64,000 bases of DNA from DATLMR01 sp964615905 (GTDB lineage: Bacteria; Acidobacteriota; Blastocatellia; UBA7656), in NCBI GenBank assembly GCA_964615905.1, contig CAZTUB010000006.1:273364-337363 (forward strand). The letters run 5' to 3'. A program made the translations under genes and the position numbers. Positions 24,227 to 33,565 of this stretch are shown here, in pieces. Position 1 is the first letter of the stretch. Each line of letters starts with the position of its first letter. Below the pieces are notes generated by a model. That model was not told where the DNA came from. It saw only the letters and a program-made list of their open reading frames with translations, and did no database searches.

Positions 24227-26293
24227 ATGACCGATCATAAATTTACGAACAGGCTTATCGACGAGACGAGCCCATATCTCTTGCAGCACGCGCACAACCC
24301 TGTCGACTGGTACCCGTGGGGGCCGGAGGCGATTGAGCGTGCGCGCAGCGAAGATAAGCCGATTCTGCTCTCAATAGGGTACTCGGCCTGTCACTGGTGT
24401 CATGTCATGGAGCACGAGTCGTTCGAGAATGAAGAGATCGCGCGGCAGATGAACGAGAGCTTCGTCTGCATAAAGGTCGACCGCGAAGAGCGGCCCGACC
24501 TCGACTCGATTTACATGAACGCCGTTCAGATGATGACGCAGCACGGCGGCTGGCCAATGACCGTCTTTCTCACCCCCGATCTGAAGCCGTTTTTCGGCGG
24601 GACCTACTTCCCCCCGGAAGAGCGCCACGGACTGGTCGGCTTCCCACGTTTGCTTGCAGCCATCGCGGATTCCTACAAGACGCGCAGAGACGACGTCGAA
24701 TCGAGCGCAGAGGCAATCACATCCGAGCTTCAAAAGATCAACCGCTTTCACGCAAGCGACGACATGCTTACTTCAGACCTGTTGAGCCAGGCTTTCTCAG
24801 GTCTCATCAAGACGTTCGACAGGACCAACGGCGGGTTCGGCAATGCGCCCAAGTTCCCTCCCTCGATGACGCTCATGTACCTGCTTCGTTATCATCACAG
24901 GACGAATTCGCCCGACGCGTTAGAGATGGTCGAGACGACGCTCAAGAAGATGGCGGCGGGCGGGATGTACGATCACCTCGGCGGCGGGTTCGCGCGCTAC
25001 TCGGTGGACGCACACTGGCTCGTCCCTCATTTCGAGAAGATGCTTTACGATAACGCGCTGCTCACGCGCGTCTACCTTTACGCGTACCAGGCCACAAAAA
25101 ATCCTGACTACAGGCGGATTGCCGAAGAGACGCTCGAATATATCATACGGGACATGACAGACCGCTCCGGCGGCTTCTATTCGGCCGAGGATGCGGACAG
25201 CGAGGGCGTCGAAGGCAAGTTTTATGTCTGGACAAAGGCCGAGGTGATCTCGATTCTGGGCGAGGAAGAGGGTCGCGTTTTCTGCCAGTATTATGACGTG
25301 AGCGAGCGTGGAAACTTCGAGCACGGTACTTCGATTTTGAACACGCCGCAACCGATTGACGACGTTGCCCGAAGCTTTGGCATCGACAGAAGCAGCCTTG
25401 AACAGATCATAAGGACCGGGAAAAAGAGATTGTTTGCCGTGCGCGAAGAACGCGTGCGTCCGGGGCGCGACGATAAGGTTCTCACCGCGTGGAACGGGTT
25501 GATGCTCACAGCTTTCGCCGAGGCCGCAAACATCCTGGGCCGCGACGACTACAGAGAAGTCGCGGTAAAAAACGCCGACTTCTTGCTTCAAAGCCTGATG
25601 AAGGAGAACCGGCTGCTCAGGACATATAAAGACGGGCAGGCAAAGCTCAACGGATACCAGGAAGATTATGCGTACTTGATCGAGGGGCTGCTCGCGCTTT
25701 ATGAAGCAACCTTTGATGTGAAATACTTTGACACTGCCCGCCAGCTTGCCGACACGATGATCGAACAGTTTTGGGATGACGCAGATGTCGGCTTCTACTT
25801 CACATCATCAGACCACGAAGAGCTTATAACACGCACAAAGGAGTATTTCGACAACGCGACCCCGGCCGGGAACTCTGTGGCCGCGCACGTCTTGTTGAAG
25901 CTCGCGCTGCTTGCGGGCGAAAGCTCATATCAGGTCAAGGCGGCGGCTATTCTACGCACAATGAGGCAGGCAATCTCGCGCTATCCGAGCGCTTTCGGAT
26001 ACCTGTTAGGCGCGCTCGATCTCTACCTCTCAGAAGCCAAAGAGATCGCCATAATCGGCGACCCTGACTCACACGAAGTTAGATCGTTTATCGAAACGAT
26101 CTACGGCAGCTATATTCCAAACAAGGTAATAGCGGCGCGAGCGGCCGGTAATCAGGCGGCTGCCGAGTCGATCAAGCTGCTTGAACAGAGAGATTTGGTC
26201 GATAACAGGGCGACCGCCTACGTTTGCAGAAACTACACCTGTCTTGCTCCCGCCACAACGGTCGAGGCACTGGCCGACCGTCTGTCGGAGTGA
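24227..26293 (+). CDS. yyaL: YyaL / spermatogenesis-associated protein 20 homologue
   Basis: A 688-aa protein with an N-terminal thioredoxin-like domain (DUF255) carrying SACHWCHVME (Cys55, Cys58) and QHGGWPMTVFLTPD, followed by an alpha/alpha-barrel resembling glycoside hydrolase or N-acylglucosamine epimerase folds (GGMYDHLGGGFARYSVD, VPHFEKMLYDNALL, EGKFYVWTKAEV, LTAWNGLMLTAFA). Full length and well conserved over the whole frame. Biochemical role in bacteria is unknown. It is a single gene with its own promoter and converges with the cyclotransferase gene 7 nt after its stop. Confidence 0.93.
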   Translation: MTDHKFTNRLIDETSPYLLQHAHNPVDWYPWGPEAIERARSEDKPILLSIGYSACHWCHVMEHESFENEEIARQMNESFVCIKVDREERPDLDSIYMNAVQMMTQHGGWPMTVFLTPDLKPFFGGTYFPPEERHGLVGFPRLLAAIADSYKTRRDDVESSAEAITSELQKINRFHASDDMLTSDLLSQAFSGLIKTFDRTNGGFGNAPKFPPSMTLMYLLRYHHRTNSPDALEMVETTLKKMAAGGMYDHLGGGFARYSVDAHWLVPHFEKMLYDNALLTRVYLYAYQATKNPDYRRIAEETLEYIIRDMTDRSGGFYSAEDADSEGVEGKFYVWTKAEVISILGEEEGRVFCQYYDVSERGNFEHGTSILNTPQPIDDVARSFGIDRSSLEQIIRTGKKRLFAVREERVRPGRDDKVLTAWNGLMLTAFAEAANILGRDDYREVAVKNADFLLQSLMKENRLLRTYKDGQAKLNGYQEDYAYLIEGLLALYEATFDVKYFDTARQLADTMIEQFWDDADVGFYFTSSDHEELITRTKEYFDNATPAGNSVAAHVLLKLALLAGESSYQVKAAAILRTMRQAISRYPSAFGYLLGALDLYLSEAKEIAIIGDPDSHEVRSFIETIYGSYIPNKVIAARAAGNQAAAESIKLLEQRDLVDNRATAYVCRNYTCLAPATTVEALADRLSE

Positions 26294-26300
26294 GCAAAGG

Positions 26301-27197
26301 TCAGTGCTGCTCTTTTACCTTGATCTCGAAAAGTTTGGGCCAGAGCTTGCCGCTGACGAAAATGCGCTTCTGCTCCGGGTCGTATGCGATGCCGTTCAGC
26401 ACATCTTCGGTTCCGCGCCGAGATTGGGTCGGGAGGATTCCGCGCATATTCAAGAATGAAGTGACCTGACCGGTCTTCGGGTCTATCCTCAGTATCACGT
26501 CCTGCTGCCAGACGTTTGCCCATATCTCGCCCTCGATGTATTCAAGCTCGTTCAACTGGCTGACCGCGCGGCCGTTCCTCTTGACCGAAAGTTTTCGGAC
26601 AGGCTGGAATGTCTTAGCATCTAGAAATATGAGCGCGTCGCTCCCGTCGCTCATTATCAGGTTCGTGCCGTCGAAGGTAAGCCCCCAGCCCTCGGTTTTA
26701 TAGCTAAACTCGCGCAGTATGCGGAAAGTATCCAGGTCGTAAACAAACCCGCGCTCGGTCGTCCACGTGAGCTGGATGAGCCTGTTATCGACGCGCGCCA
26801 GCCCCTCGCCAAAAAGGTCGTCGGCAAGCTTATGCTCCTTGACCACTTTGCCCGTCTGAAGCTCGACCTTCCTGAGCGCTGACTGACCTTCGAGGCCGGT
26901 GCTTTCATAAAGAAACCCGTTGTGCCATACGAGCCCCTGGAGAAACGCCTTAGTGTCGTGTGGGTAACTGCCCACGACCTCATAATGGGCCTCGCGCGCT
27001 TCGCCCGGTGCGACTGGCGCGGGCGTTGTAGACGGCCCTGCCCCGCCGACCTGTACGGACTGGCCGGGTCGCATCCAGAGTGTCACTATGACCACTGCTG
27101 CTATGACCGCGAGGACCAATCCGATATAGACCTTCCTGCCGTTTCGTATTGCGGGCCGGTCGGAGGCGTTTCGCCGCCTGGCAGACGACTTCGACAT
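26301..27197 (-). CDS. Glutaminyl-peptide cyclotransferase (plant/bacterial type), membrane-anchored
   Basis: Cyclises N-terminal glutamine to pyroglutamate on exported peptides. A basic N-terminus and a single membrane helix (about residues 24-42) are followed by a low-complexity linker and a five-bladed beta-propeller with family sequences FLQGLVWHNGFLYESTGL, GEGLARVDNRLIQLTW and QLNELEYIEGEIWANVW...ILRIDP; NGIAYDPEQKRIFVSGKLWPKLFEI ends the fold. The ATG at 27197 has GGAG 9 nt upstream. The longer frame from 27251 is excluded because the -10 box TATAAT (27239-27234) lies inside it; ATG 27212 remains possible. Confidence 0.88.
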   Translation of the reverse strand: MSKSSARRRNASDRPAIRNGRKVYIGLVLAVIAAVVIVTLWMRPGQSVQVGGAGPSTTPAPVAPGEAREAHYEVVGSYPHDTKAFLQGLVWHNGFLYESTGLEGQSALRKVELQTGKVVKEHKLADDLFGEGLARVDNRLIQLTWTTERGFVYDLDTFRILREFSYKTEGWGLTFDGTNLIMSDGSDALIFLDAKTFQPVRKLSVKRNGRAVSQLNELEYIEGEIWANVWQQDVILRIDPKTGQVTSFLNMRGILPTQSRRGTEDVLNGIAYDPEQKRIFVSGKLWPKLFEIKVKEQH

Positions 27198-27233
27198 AAT
27201 CGCTATCTCCATAATTAAAGACTTTCCCTGAGC

Positions 27234-27239
27234 ATTATA
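27234..27239 (-). promoter_or_regulatory. -10 box TATAAT of the cyclotransferase gene
   Basis: A perfect TATAAT on the minus strand, 37 nt before the chosen ATG. No good -35 hexamer is seen at the usual distance. Confidence 0.4.
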
Positions 27240-27372
27240 CGTCCAATTCAACGCGATACTTAAACACTTTACGCAATTAGATGCGAGCAGGTCGCAGATT
27301 CTTCGGACCGCTTTTTGGAAGACGAGGCTCTAGATTATACTTGCCGCTATCTTTCTGCCGGGAGGACTTTAG

Positions 27373-28809
27373 ATGACCGCAGCCAGTTACAGATACACTT
27401 TAGCCCTGGCCCTGTTTCTCTTCTTATCAGGATTCGACGCCCGCGCCGCGTCGCCAGTAACAGAGCCGCAGGCCCCTACCGAGATCAAAGTCGCCGCACG
27501 AAAATACACTTTCGCGCCGTCCACAATCACAGTGCGCAAGGGGGAGCCGGTGAGGCTCGTGGTCACATCAGAGGATGTTGACCACGGGCTTGCGATCAAT
27601 GACCTTGGAATTGACCGGGCCGTTAAGGCTAACCAGACAACTGTCATAGAGTTCACACCGGATAAAGAAGGGCAATTCAGAATATCTTGCTCGGTCTTTT
27701 GCGGCGAAGGGCACCCTGAGATGGAAGGGACCCTGATAGTCACGGCGGCGGGCGGTGACCAGGCGGTGTCGACCTCTCTGAGCGGGCTTCAGGTCGTGTT
27801 TGACGAAACAGAGCCGGGCGTCGTGTATGTCGAATCGAACGGAGAGCGCATAAGGATCGACACGGCCACAAAGACCGTTGCGAAAGCGACCGGGGCGAGC
27901 CCTTCTCAGCCGTCAACCGCCGTTGTGGCGGCAACACCCACGGAGCGCACCAGAACGGCGGAGCCTTACGATTACAGGCTCGTCAATGTCCCGACTCCAA
28001 AGCGCGTCCCTAAGGGCAGCTTCAATGTCCACTTCACGCACAGGTTCGCGCAGCCCGTCAGGCAAGACGACATCCCGGTTAAAGAGGAGGCCAGAGGGCT
28101 TTTCGGGCTCGATAGCTCCTCCGCCTCTTCGCTCGGGTTCACATACGGGATCACCGACAGGCTTTACGCGGCCGTGTACCGCTCGCCACTTTGCCAGCCC
28201 GGACTATGCAGGACCGTAGAGGTTGGGCTCGGCTATCACTTGCTCGACGAAGCGGGAAGGTCACCCGTCGCGCTCTCCGCCTACGCGAGCGCGGAAGGCG
28301 ACGACAATTTCTCTGAGAATTTCACATACAACATACAGGCTATGCTCGCGCGCAGCGTCACGCGGTACGTGACGGTCTTTTTTTCGCCCGCCGTGCACTT
28401 GAAGTCAAACGGCAACCACCGCTTCAACCCCAGGCCCGAAGATTTCTTCCCGCCCGCATCGGCCGCAGACGAGTTCGAGCTAGGCACGCACACAGGCTCA
28501 TTCGGATTTGGCGTCAACGCTCGCGTGCGCCCGACCGTATCGCTGCTCTTCGAATACACGCCGCGCGTCGGGTTCAAGCTCGGCCAAGTGCTTCCTCTGT
28601 TCAACGAAGATTTTTCGATAGCCGGGTTTGAGAACAGGTCCGAGGCCGAGATCGGCTTTGGCATCGAAAAGCGGCTGGGTCGTCACTCGTTCGCCTTTAC
28701 CTTCTCGAACACACAGACCACGACGACGAGCCGGTATAATTCGAGCAATCTTGTACTTGCACCGAGCAGGTTCACAATCGGCTTTAACCTTTTCAGGAGG
28801 TTGCGCTAA
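27373..28809 (+). CDS. CuA-type cupredoxin fused to an outer-membrane beta-barrel (DUF5777-like)
   Basis: A signal peptide (about 1-26) leads to a cupredoxin domain (about 35-125) with a CuA-like ligand set: His71 (VDHG), Cys106, Cys110, His114 and Met117 in CSVFCGEGHPEM, as in cytochrome oxidase subunit II and NosZ. After a Thr/Ala-rich linker (about 170-200) comes a beta-rich region with alternating aromatic strands, beginning VPKGSFNVHFTHRF and ending in FTIGFNLFRRLR, typical of an outer-membrane barrel. Electron-transfer function is inferred from the copper site. There are no membrane helices after the signal peptide, so it is not an oxidase subunit. GGGAGG precedes the ATG. No oxidase genes are adjacent. 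Confidence 0.8.
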   Translation: MTAASYRYTLALALFLFLSGFDARAASPVTEPQAPTEIKVAARKYTFAPSTITVRKGEPVRLVVTSEDVDHGLAINDLGIDRAVKANQTTVIEFTPDKEGQFRISCSVFCGEGHPEMEGTLIVTAAGGDQAVSTSLSGLQVVFDETEPGVVYVESNGERIRIDTATKTVAKATGASPSQPSTAVVAATPTERTRTAEPYDYRLVNVPTPKRVPKGSFNVHFTHRFAQPVRQDDIPVKEEARGLFGLDSSSASSLGFTYGITDRLYAAVYRSPLCQPGLCRTVEVGLGYHLLDEAGRSPVALSAYASAEGDDNFSENFTYNIQAMLARSVTRYVTVFFSPAVHLKSNGNHRFNPRPEDFFPPASAADEFELGTHTGSFGFGVNARVRPTVSLLFEYTPRVGFKLGQVLPLFNEDFSIAGFENRSEAEIGFGIEKRLGRHSFAFTFSNTQTTTTSRYNSSNLVLAPSRFTIGFNLFRRLR

Positions 28810-28819
28810 TCCGGCGCAG

Positions 28820-30202
28820 TCAGATTTTGATGAGCGACAGCATCAGAGAGGCTATGCCCAAAAACGAGAAGAACCCAACAACGTCTGTCGCGGTCGTGAC
28901 AAAGACCGACGACGCAACGGCCGGGTCTATACCCATTCGTTTCAGGAAAACCGGGATCAGAGTGCCCGCTATCCCCGCGACCGTCAGGTTGATTATCATT
29001 GCCGAGGCGAGCACCAGCCCGAGCCAGATATTCTGGTAATAGAGTGCGGCAACGATTGCGCCTACAAACCCTGTTATGATCCCGTTTCCCGCGCCGACGA
29101 AAACTGCCTTCAGCGTTAGCCAGGAAAGCCCCGTAACTTCGCCCGTAGCCAGCCCGCGAATGATTACGGTCAGCGTCTGCGTGGCCGCGTTCCCACCCAT
29201 CCCGGCTACGATAGGCATAAGAGCGGCGAGAGCAGGCAACCGGCTTATCGTAGTTTGAAACTGCGAGACGACGAATGCCGCAAGGAAGGCGGTAGGCAGG
29301 TTTAACAATAGCCACGGCGCTCGGAGCCGCAGCGACCGCCACGGGCTTGTCGATATTCGTTCTTCGGTCGCAACACCGGCCAGCGCGAGCAGGTCTTCGG
29401 CAGCTTCTTCTTGCAGCACGTCTATCACGTCGTCAACCGTCACTATGCCGACAAGCCTGTCCTCTTCATCGACCACGGGGACCGCCAAAAGGTTGTACTC
29501 CGCGACGAGCCGGGCTACCTCTTCCTGGTCGGCGCTCGTCTTGACGCTTATGACTTCAGGCGCCATGATTCGCATTAGCTGAGTCGATGGGTGTGTCGTC
29601 AGAAGCTTTCTGAGGCTCACAACTCCGATGAGGTGATCGCGCTTATCTACTACGTAGACATAAAATACCATCTCATAATCTTCGGACCTGCGCTGTAGGG
29701 CGGTTATCGCCTCAGAGACGGTGACGTTCTCTTCGAGCGCAAAGTAGTCCGGCGTCATAATTCGACCGGCGGTCCGCTCCTCGTGTTCAAGAAGTTCTCG
29801 AACATCGGCGGCGGGCTGCGCTTCCATCAACGCGAGGACGTGTTCGGCGAGCGGGTCGCGCAGGTGAGAAGCGAGATAGGTTGCGTCGTCAGCCGACATC
29901 TCGCTGAGAAGCCGCGCTACCTGTTTTGGCTCAAGGCTTTCAAGCAAAGAGAGGCTGTCGCTTGCCTCCATCTCCGTCAGCACATTGGCGACGTGCGAAA
30001 CTTCGCCGTCTTCAAACAGAATCTTGAAGGCAGCGCGCCGCTCTGAAGCGCCGAGACTTGAAAGCACTCTCGCGACATCGACCGGGTAGGCTTTGTTAAA
30101 GATTCGCGAGAGGTTCGCGCGCGCGCCCCTGTGCAAGAGCTTGCGCAGGACCGGCACAGGGATGGGCGACTGCGTAAATGATGCGGGTCTGTTCTCGATC
30201 AT
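28820..30202 (-). CDS. mgtE: Magnesium transporter MgtE
   Basis: Mg2+ channel/transporter with all three parts of the family: an N-terminal helical superhelix (about 10-130, with LEPKQVARLLSEMSADDA), a pair of CBS domains (TAGRIMTPDYFALEENVTV... and LMRIMAPEVISVKT...VGIVTVDDVIDVL) and five C-terminal helices with PIVAGMGGNAATQTLTV, the pore signature. The start at 30202 is chosen by GAGG 6 nt upstream; an extended reading to 30370 adds 56 residues without family similarity. It converges with the cupredoxin/barrel gene. The last residues (MLSLIKI) match the family end. Confidence 0.93.
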   Translation of the reverse strand: MIENRPASFTQSPIPVPVLRKLLHRGARANLSRIFNKAYPVDVARVLSSLGASERRAAFKILFEDGEVSHVANVLTEMEASDSLSLLESLEPKQVARLLSEMSADDATYLASHLRDPLAEHVLALMEAQPAADVRELLEHEERTAGRIMTPDYFALEENVTVSEAITALQRRSEDYEMVFYVYVVDKRDHLIGVVSLRKLLTTHPSTQLMRIMAPEVISVKTSADQEEVARLVAEYNLLAVPVVDEEDRLVGIVTVDDVIDVLQEEAAEDLLALAGVATEERISTSPWRSLRLRAPWLLLNLPTAFLAAFVVSQFQTTISRLPALAALMPIVAGMGGNAATQTLTVIIRGLATGEVTGLSWLTLKAVFVGAGNGIITGFVGAIVAALYYQNIWLGLVLASAMIINLTVAGIAGTLIPVFLKRMGIDPAVASSVFVTTATDVVGFFSFLGIASLMLSLIKI

Positions 30203-30528
30203 CGCCGTCCTCTTGTCTGGCTTTCGATTTGACTCCAGCCGCACCGGGCTGGCAGTAGCACATAATGCCGCAAATCGCTTCTTAAACCAATAGCGTAAGT
30301 TACAAGGTCCGCTTAAATCGGCCTCCAGCGCCTGGTTAGAAACACCCGTCCGACCGCGTTTATAAAGCATTTCTTTAAGAAATGCAGAGAAACTCCTATA
30401 ATTAAACGACTTATTAAAAACCCCAATCTCGATGAATCACTTTGAGAGCGGTCTTGAAGATTTTTGAAACCAATCCGGCTATAGGCGCGTAATGTAATTA
30501 CGTAAGCATACGTAAGGAGGTAGGCGAA
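30203..30528. promoter_or_regulatory. Divergent control region between mgtE and the RHH-like gene
   Basis: 326 bp without a gene. It contains the 19-bp palindrome GCATTTCTTTAAGAAATGC (30367-30385), a plus-strand promoter TTAAGA-N16-TATAAT (30375-30402) whose -35 overlaps the palindrome, and three CGTAA units (30488-30492, 30501-30505, 30511-30515) just upstream of the RHH-like gene's GGAGG. The minus-strand mgtE leader was checked for an M-box riboswitch; only GCTACTGCC matches, which is not enough. Confidence 0.5.
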
Positions 30529-30978
30529 ATGTACGATGGAACGAATAGACCCGGCGATGTGATTATCGAAGAGAAGAGTGATGATAACGACGAGATTGTC
30601 GTGACCAAGATCGAGAATGATGGGGCGCGACAGTCACACGATTTTGACCTTGCGTCATCGGTCAAAGATGTTGCACAAAAGACAGGCGAAGTCATCAACA
30701 AGGCCACAGAATCTATCGGCAAAGCGATTGAGTCGGCGCTTGCGGCCCGCGACAATGTTGTGATGGTCCGCGTAAACACAGATTCTCTCAGGAAGCTCGA
30801 CGCACTGGTTCAGGCGGGCATCTTCAAGAGCCGCTCGGAATCGGCGGCCTTCTTGATAGCCGAAGGGATAAAGGCTCAGGATGCCATGTTCGTGCGCATC
30901 TCAAGCAAGATCGAAGAGATTGAGCGGTTAAGGTCTGAGCTAAAGACGATTGTTGAGCCGCAGACAGACCTCAAGTAA
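30529..30978 (+). CDS. Predicted ribbon-helix-helix-like protein with acidic N-terminal region
   Basis: 149 aa. Residues 1-45 are acidic and probably disordered. Residues 46-75 (VKDVAQKTGEVINKATESIG) form an amphipathic helix. Residues 80-115 look like a ribbon-helix-helix unit: a short beta strand VMVRVNTDS, helix LRKLDALVQ, turn, helix SRSESAAFLIAEG. A short charged coiled-coil helix ends the protein. Function is unknown; DNA binding is a prediction from this pattern. GGAGG stands 9 nt before the ATG. Three CGTAA repeats directly upstream would suit self-regulation. Confidence 0.7.
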   Translation: MYDGTNRPGDVIIEEKSDDNDEIVVTKIENDGARQSHDFDLASSVKDVAQKTGEVINKATESIGKAIESALAARDNVVMVRVNTDSLRKLDALVQAGIFKSRSESAAFLIAEGIKAQDAMFVRISSKIEEIERLRSELKTIVEPQTDLK

Positions 30979-31007
30979 AAAGCTAGCCACAAGCCAGTTC
31001 GGATTTA

Positions 31008-31030
31008 GAGCGCGCCGCAGAGGCGCGCTC
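31008..31030 (+). terminator. Terminator of the RHH-like gene
   Basis: Perfect 9-bp stem GAGCGCGCC / GGCGCGCTC with a 5-nt loop, then TTTCTGCTTT. Confidence 0.85.
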
Positions 31031-31065
31031 TTTCTGCTTTAGGGATCACGCCGCCACCTCTTAAA

Positions 31066-31095
31066 TTGGACAGCCCGCCGGGAATTTGATATATC
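31066..31095 (+). promoter_or_regulatory. Promoter of the zinc-ribbon gene
   Basis: TTGGAC, 18-bp spacer, TATATC; it lies across an in-frame upstream start at 31086, which excludes that start. Confidence 0.55.
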
Positions 31096-31127
31096 AAGAC
31101 GTTCGATTGAGTCCAGGTAGCGTGCTT

Positions 31128-32246
31128 ATGGCTGAAAACGTCAGAACGAACAAGAGGAAGGGCGACAGGTTTCCCTGCCCCGGTTGCGGCGCGGACCTTC
31201 TCTTTGACCCGCAGGAAAGCTCACTCAAATGCCCGTATTGCGGCACAATCGTAGAGATAGCCCCGTCCACTGAACAGGTCGTCGAGCGCAGTTACGAGGA
31301 ATATTTGCGGCCGAGGGCCGACCAGCTCACGACTATAGCCTCAGACGCTATTGAAGTGCGGTGCAACGGGTGCGGCGCATCGGTCACATTTACGCCGCCC
31401 GAAGTCGCGGGCGAATGCCCTTTCTGCGGCAACAAGATCGTGGCTCAACCTAAAGCAGCCGATCCTATGGTTGCTCCCGAAGGCCTGCTTCCCTTCGTCA
31501 TCACTGATAATCAAGCAACAGACGCGATAAGAAAGTGGATCGCAAGCCTTTGGTTTGCGCCGAACGCTTTGAAGCGACTCGCCTCACACGAGTCGGTGAG
31601 CGGTGTCTACCTCCCTTTTTGGACTTATGATTCAGAGACAACAAGTCAATACGAAGGCCAGCGCGGCGACCACTATTACGTAACAGAGAGCTATACGGAA
31701 AGAGACGCCAACGGCAATACAGTTACCCGCACGCGTCAGGTTCAAAGGACCAACTGGTATCACGCTTCGGGGACCGTGTCGCGTTCCTTTGACGACGTGC
31801 TTGTTCCCGCGTCGAAGTCTGTTGCTCGCCCGCGTCTGGCTTCGCTCGAACCCTGGGACCTCGCTTCACTCAAGCCCTACGAGCCGGCGTATCTTTCGGG
31901 GTACAAAGCCCAGCGGTATGAGATTGAGATGAACGAAGGCTTTGAAGAAGCCAAGCAGATCATGGCCGGGGTCATCGAGCAGGATGTTAGAAACGATATC
32001 GGCGGCGATGAGCAAAGGATCGAGCAGGTCGCGACAAATTACTCTTCGATCACATTCAAGCACCTGCTTTTGCCTGTCTATATCGGCGCATACAGGTTCA
32101 ACCAGAAGGTCTATCAGGTGATGATCAACGCCCGCACGGGCGAAGTCCAGGGCGACAGGCCGTACAGCGTCTGGAAGATTGCCTTCCTGATTCTCTTCAT
32201 ATTGGTGGTCATCGGCATCTTTGTTTACTTTGGCAAGGACAGCTAG
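31128..32246 (+). CDS. Double zinc-ribbon protein with C-terminal membrane helix
   Basis: 372 aa. Two Cys4 zinc ribbons stand in the first 105 residues: CPGCG...CPYCG and CNGCG...CPFCG. A conserved region follows (LPFVITDNQATDAIRKWIASLWFAP, GVYLPFWTYDSETTSQYEGQRG, LLPVYIGAYRFNQKVYQVMINARTGEVQGDRPYS), and one helix at the C-terminus (about 345-366). Proteins of this layout are often labelled as helicase- or TFIIB-like because of the ribbons alone; no helicase motif is present. The C-terminal helix suggests membrane tethering with the ribbons in the cytoplasm. Function is unknown. Confidence 0.75.
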   Translation: MAENVRTNKRKGDRFPCPGCGADLLFDPQESSLKCPYCGTIVEIAPSTEQVVERSYEEYLRPRADQLTTIASDAIEVRCNGCGASVTFTPPEVAGECPFCGNKIVAQPKAADPMVAPEGLLPFVITDNQATDAIRKWIASLWFAPNALKRLASHESVSGVYLPFWTYDSETTSQYEGQRGDHYYVTESYTERDANGNTVTRTRQVQRTNWYHASGTVSRSFDDVLVPASKSVARPRLASLEPWDLASLKPYEPAYLSGYKAQRYEIEMNEGFEEAKQIMAGVIEQDVRNDIGGDEQRIEQVATNYSSITFKHLLLPVYIGAYRFNQKVYQVMINARTGEVQGDRPYSVWKIAFLILFILVVIGIFVYFGKDS

Positions 32247-32250
32247 GAGT

Positions 32251-32279
32251 TTGGACCGGTTCGGGATTGCCTGTATAAT
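32251..32279 (+). promoter_or_regulatory. Promoter of mqnE
   Basis: TTGGAC, 17-bp spacer, TATAAT, 44 bp upstream of the ATG. It is the best sigma-70-type match in the window. Confidence 0.75.
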
Positions 32280-32323
32280 CCCAATCGAAAGACTATATTC
32301 AGGCCTCGGAAAGCGAGTTTGAT

Positions 32324-33520
32324 ATGAACGCAAGTTCCCTAAGTTCTGAGCTAAAAGATATTGCCGAAAAAGTCGAAAGCCAGGAGAGGTTGTCATTCGA
32401 AGACGGGCTCAGACTCTTCCAATCAGATGACCTGCTCGCGGTAGGGACGCTGGCTAACCTCGTCCGCGAGCGCATAAACGGTAACACCACTTATTATAAC
32501 GTCAACCGACACTTGAACTATACAAACATATGTATTTCTGATTGCGCATTTTGCGGTTTTTATAAGAGGGTCCGCGACCCGGAAGGCTATGAGTGGTCTG
32601 TGGAAGAATGCGTTGCGATAGCCGGGCGAGCTTATAAGGAAGGAGCGCGCGAGCTTCACATCGTCGGCGGTCTTCACCCTCGTCTTCAATTCGATTATTA
32701 CACTTCGTTATTGAGCGAGTTGAAACGCAACTTCCCCGATCTTCACTTGAAGGCCTTCACAATGGTCGAGCTAGACCATCTGACAAGAATATGCCGGATG
32801 ACAGATGAAGAGGTTATCGACGGGCTTAGAGTGGCGGGACTTGATAGCTGCCCCGGAGGCGGCGCAGAGATATTTGCGGAACCCACACGCAGCCGGATTT
32901 GCGCCCACAAGACTTCGGGGGACCGGTGGCTTGAGTTGAGCGAGAAGGTTCACCGGCGCGGAATACATACCAACGCCACGATGCTCTACGGGCATGTCGA
33001 GACGTTTGAAGACCGCGTTGATCATCTTGTAAAGCTGAGGGATTTGCAGGATAAGACAGATGGCTTCAAATGTTTCATCCCCCTTGCGTTCCACCCGGCA
33101 GGCACAGCCATCTCACACCTTCCTGGCCCTTCAGCTGTCGACAGCCTTAAAACCATCGCCGTATCCCGGCTGATGCTCGATAACATCGCACATATCAAAG
33201 CATACTGGGTTATGCTCGGCAAAAATATTGCGCAAGTCGCATTACGATTCGGCGCAGACGACCTGGACGGGACCATAAACGACGGCGGGACACTTATGGA
33301 ATCCTATCTCGCCGAAGGCAATGAAAACCAGATGACCATCGCTCAAATCGAGGACTTGATAAAAGGCGCGGGGCGTACTCCCCTTGAGCGTGATACGCTC
33401 TACAACGCGATGCCGCCACGAAACCTGGACCGGGAAGCGATGGAGATAGAGGGTTCGCGCACCCTTAAAGTAATAGATAATGTACGACCGGGCTCTCCCG
33501 TCTCCGATCTTCAAGGTTAG
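32324..33520 (+). CDS. mqnE: Aminofutalosine synthase (radical SAM)
   Basis: Radical SAM enzyme that joins 3-[(1-carboxyvinyl)oxy]benzoate and SAM to form aminofutalosine in the futalosine menaquinone pathway. The cluster motif is CISDCAFCGF (C-x3-C-x2-C), with HIVGGLHPRLQFDYY, SCPGGGAEIF and FIPLAFHPAGT as family signatures. The 398-aa length is right for MqnE rather than MqnC. It has its own promoter. Its presence implies that menaquinone is made through futalosine, which bears on how the menC-like gene near 4 kb should be read. Confidence 0.92.
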   Translation: MNASSLSSELKDIAEKVESQERLSFEDGLRLFQSDDLLAVGTLANLVRERINGNTTYYNVNRHLNYTNICISDCAFCGFYKRVRDPEGYEWSVEECVAIAGRAYKEGARELHIVGGLHPRLQFDYYTSLLSELKRNFPDLHLKAFTMVELDHLTRICRMTDEEVIDGLRVAGLDSCPGGGAEIFAEPTRSRICAHKTSGDRWLELSEKVHRRGIHTNATMLYGHVETFEDRVDHLVKLRDLQDKTDGFKCFIPLAFHPAGTAISHLPGPSAVDSLKTIAVSRLMLDNIAHIKAYWVMLGKNIAQVALRFGADDLDGTINDGGTLMESYLAEGNENQMTIAQIEDLIKGAGRTPLERDTLYNAMPPRNLDREAMEIEGSRTLKVIDNVRPGSPVSDLQG

Positions 33521-33565
33521 GTTTAAAGTCAGGAAGCTTCACAACTTAAAGTAAAGCGTTAGAAG

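Noticed and set aside
30203..30365. Possible M-box magnesium riboswitch in the mgtE leader
   Set aside because: Only GCTACTGCC matches the known consensus; the other conserved parts and the expected helices are missing.
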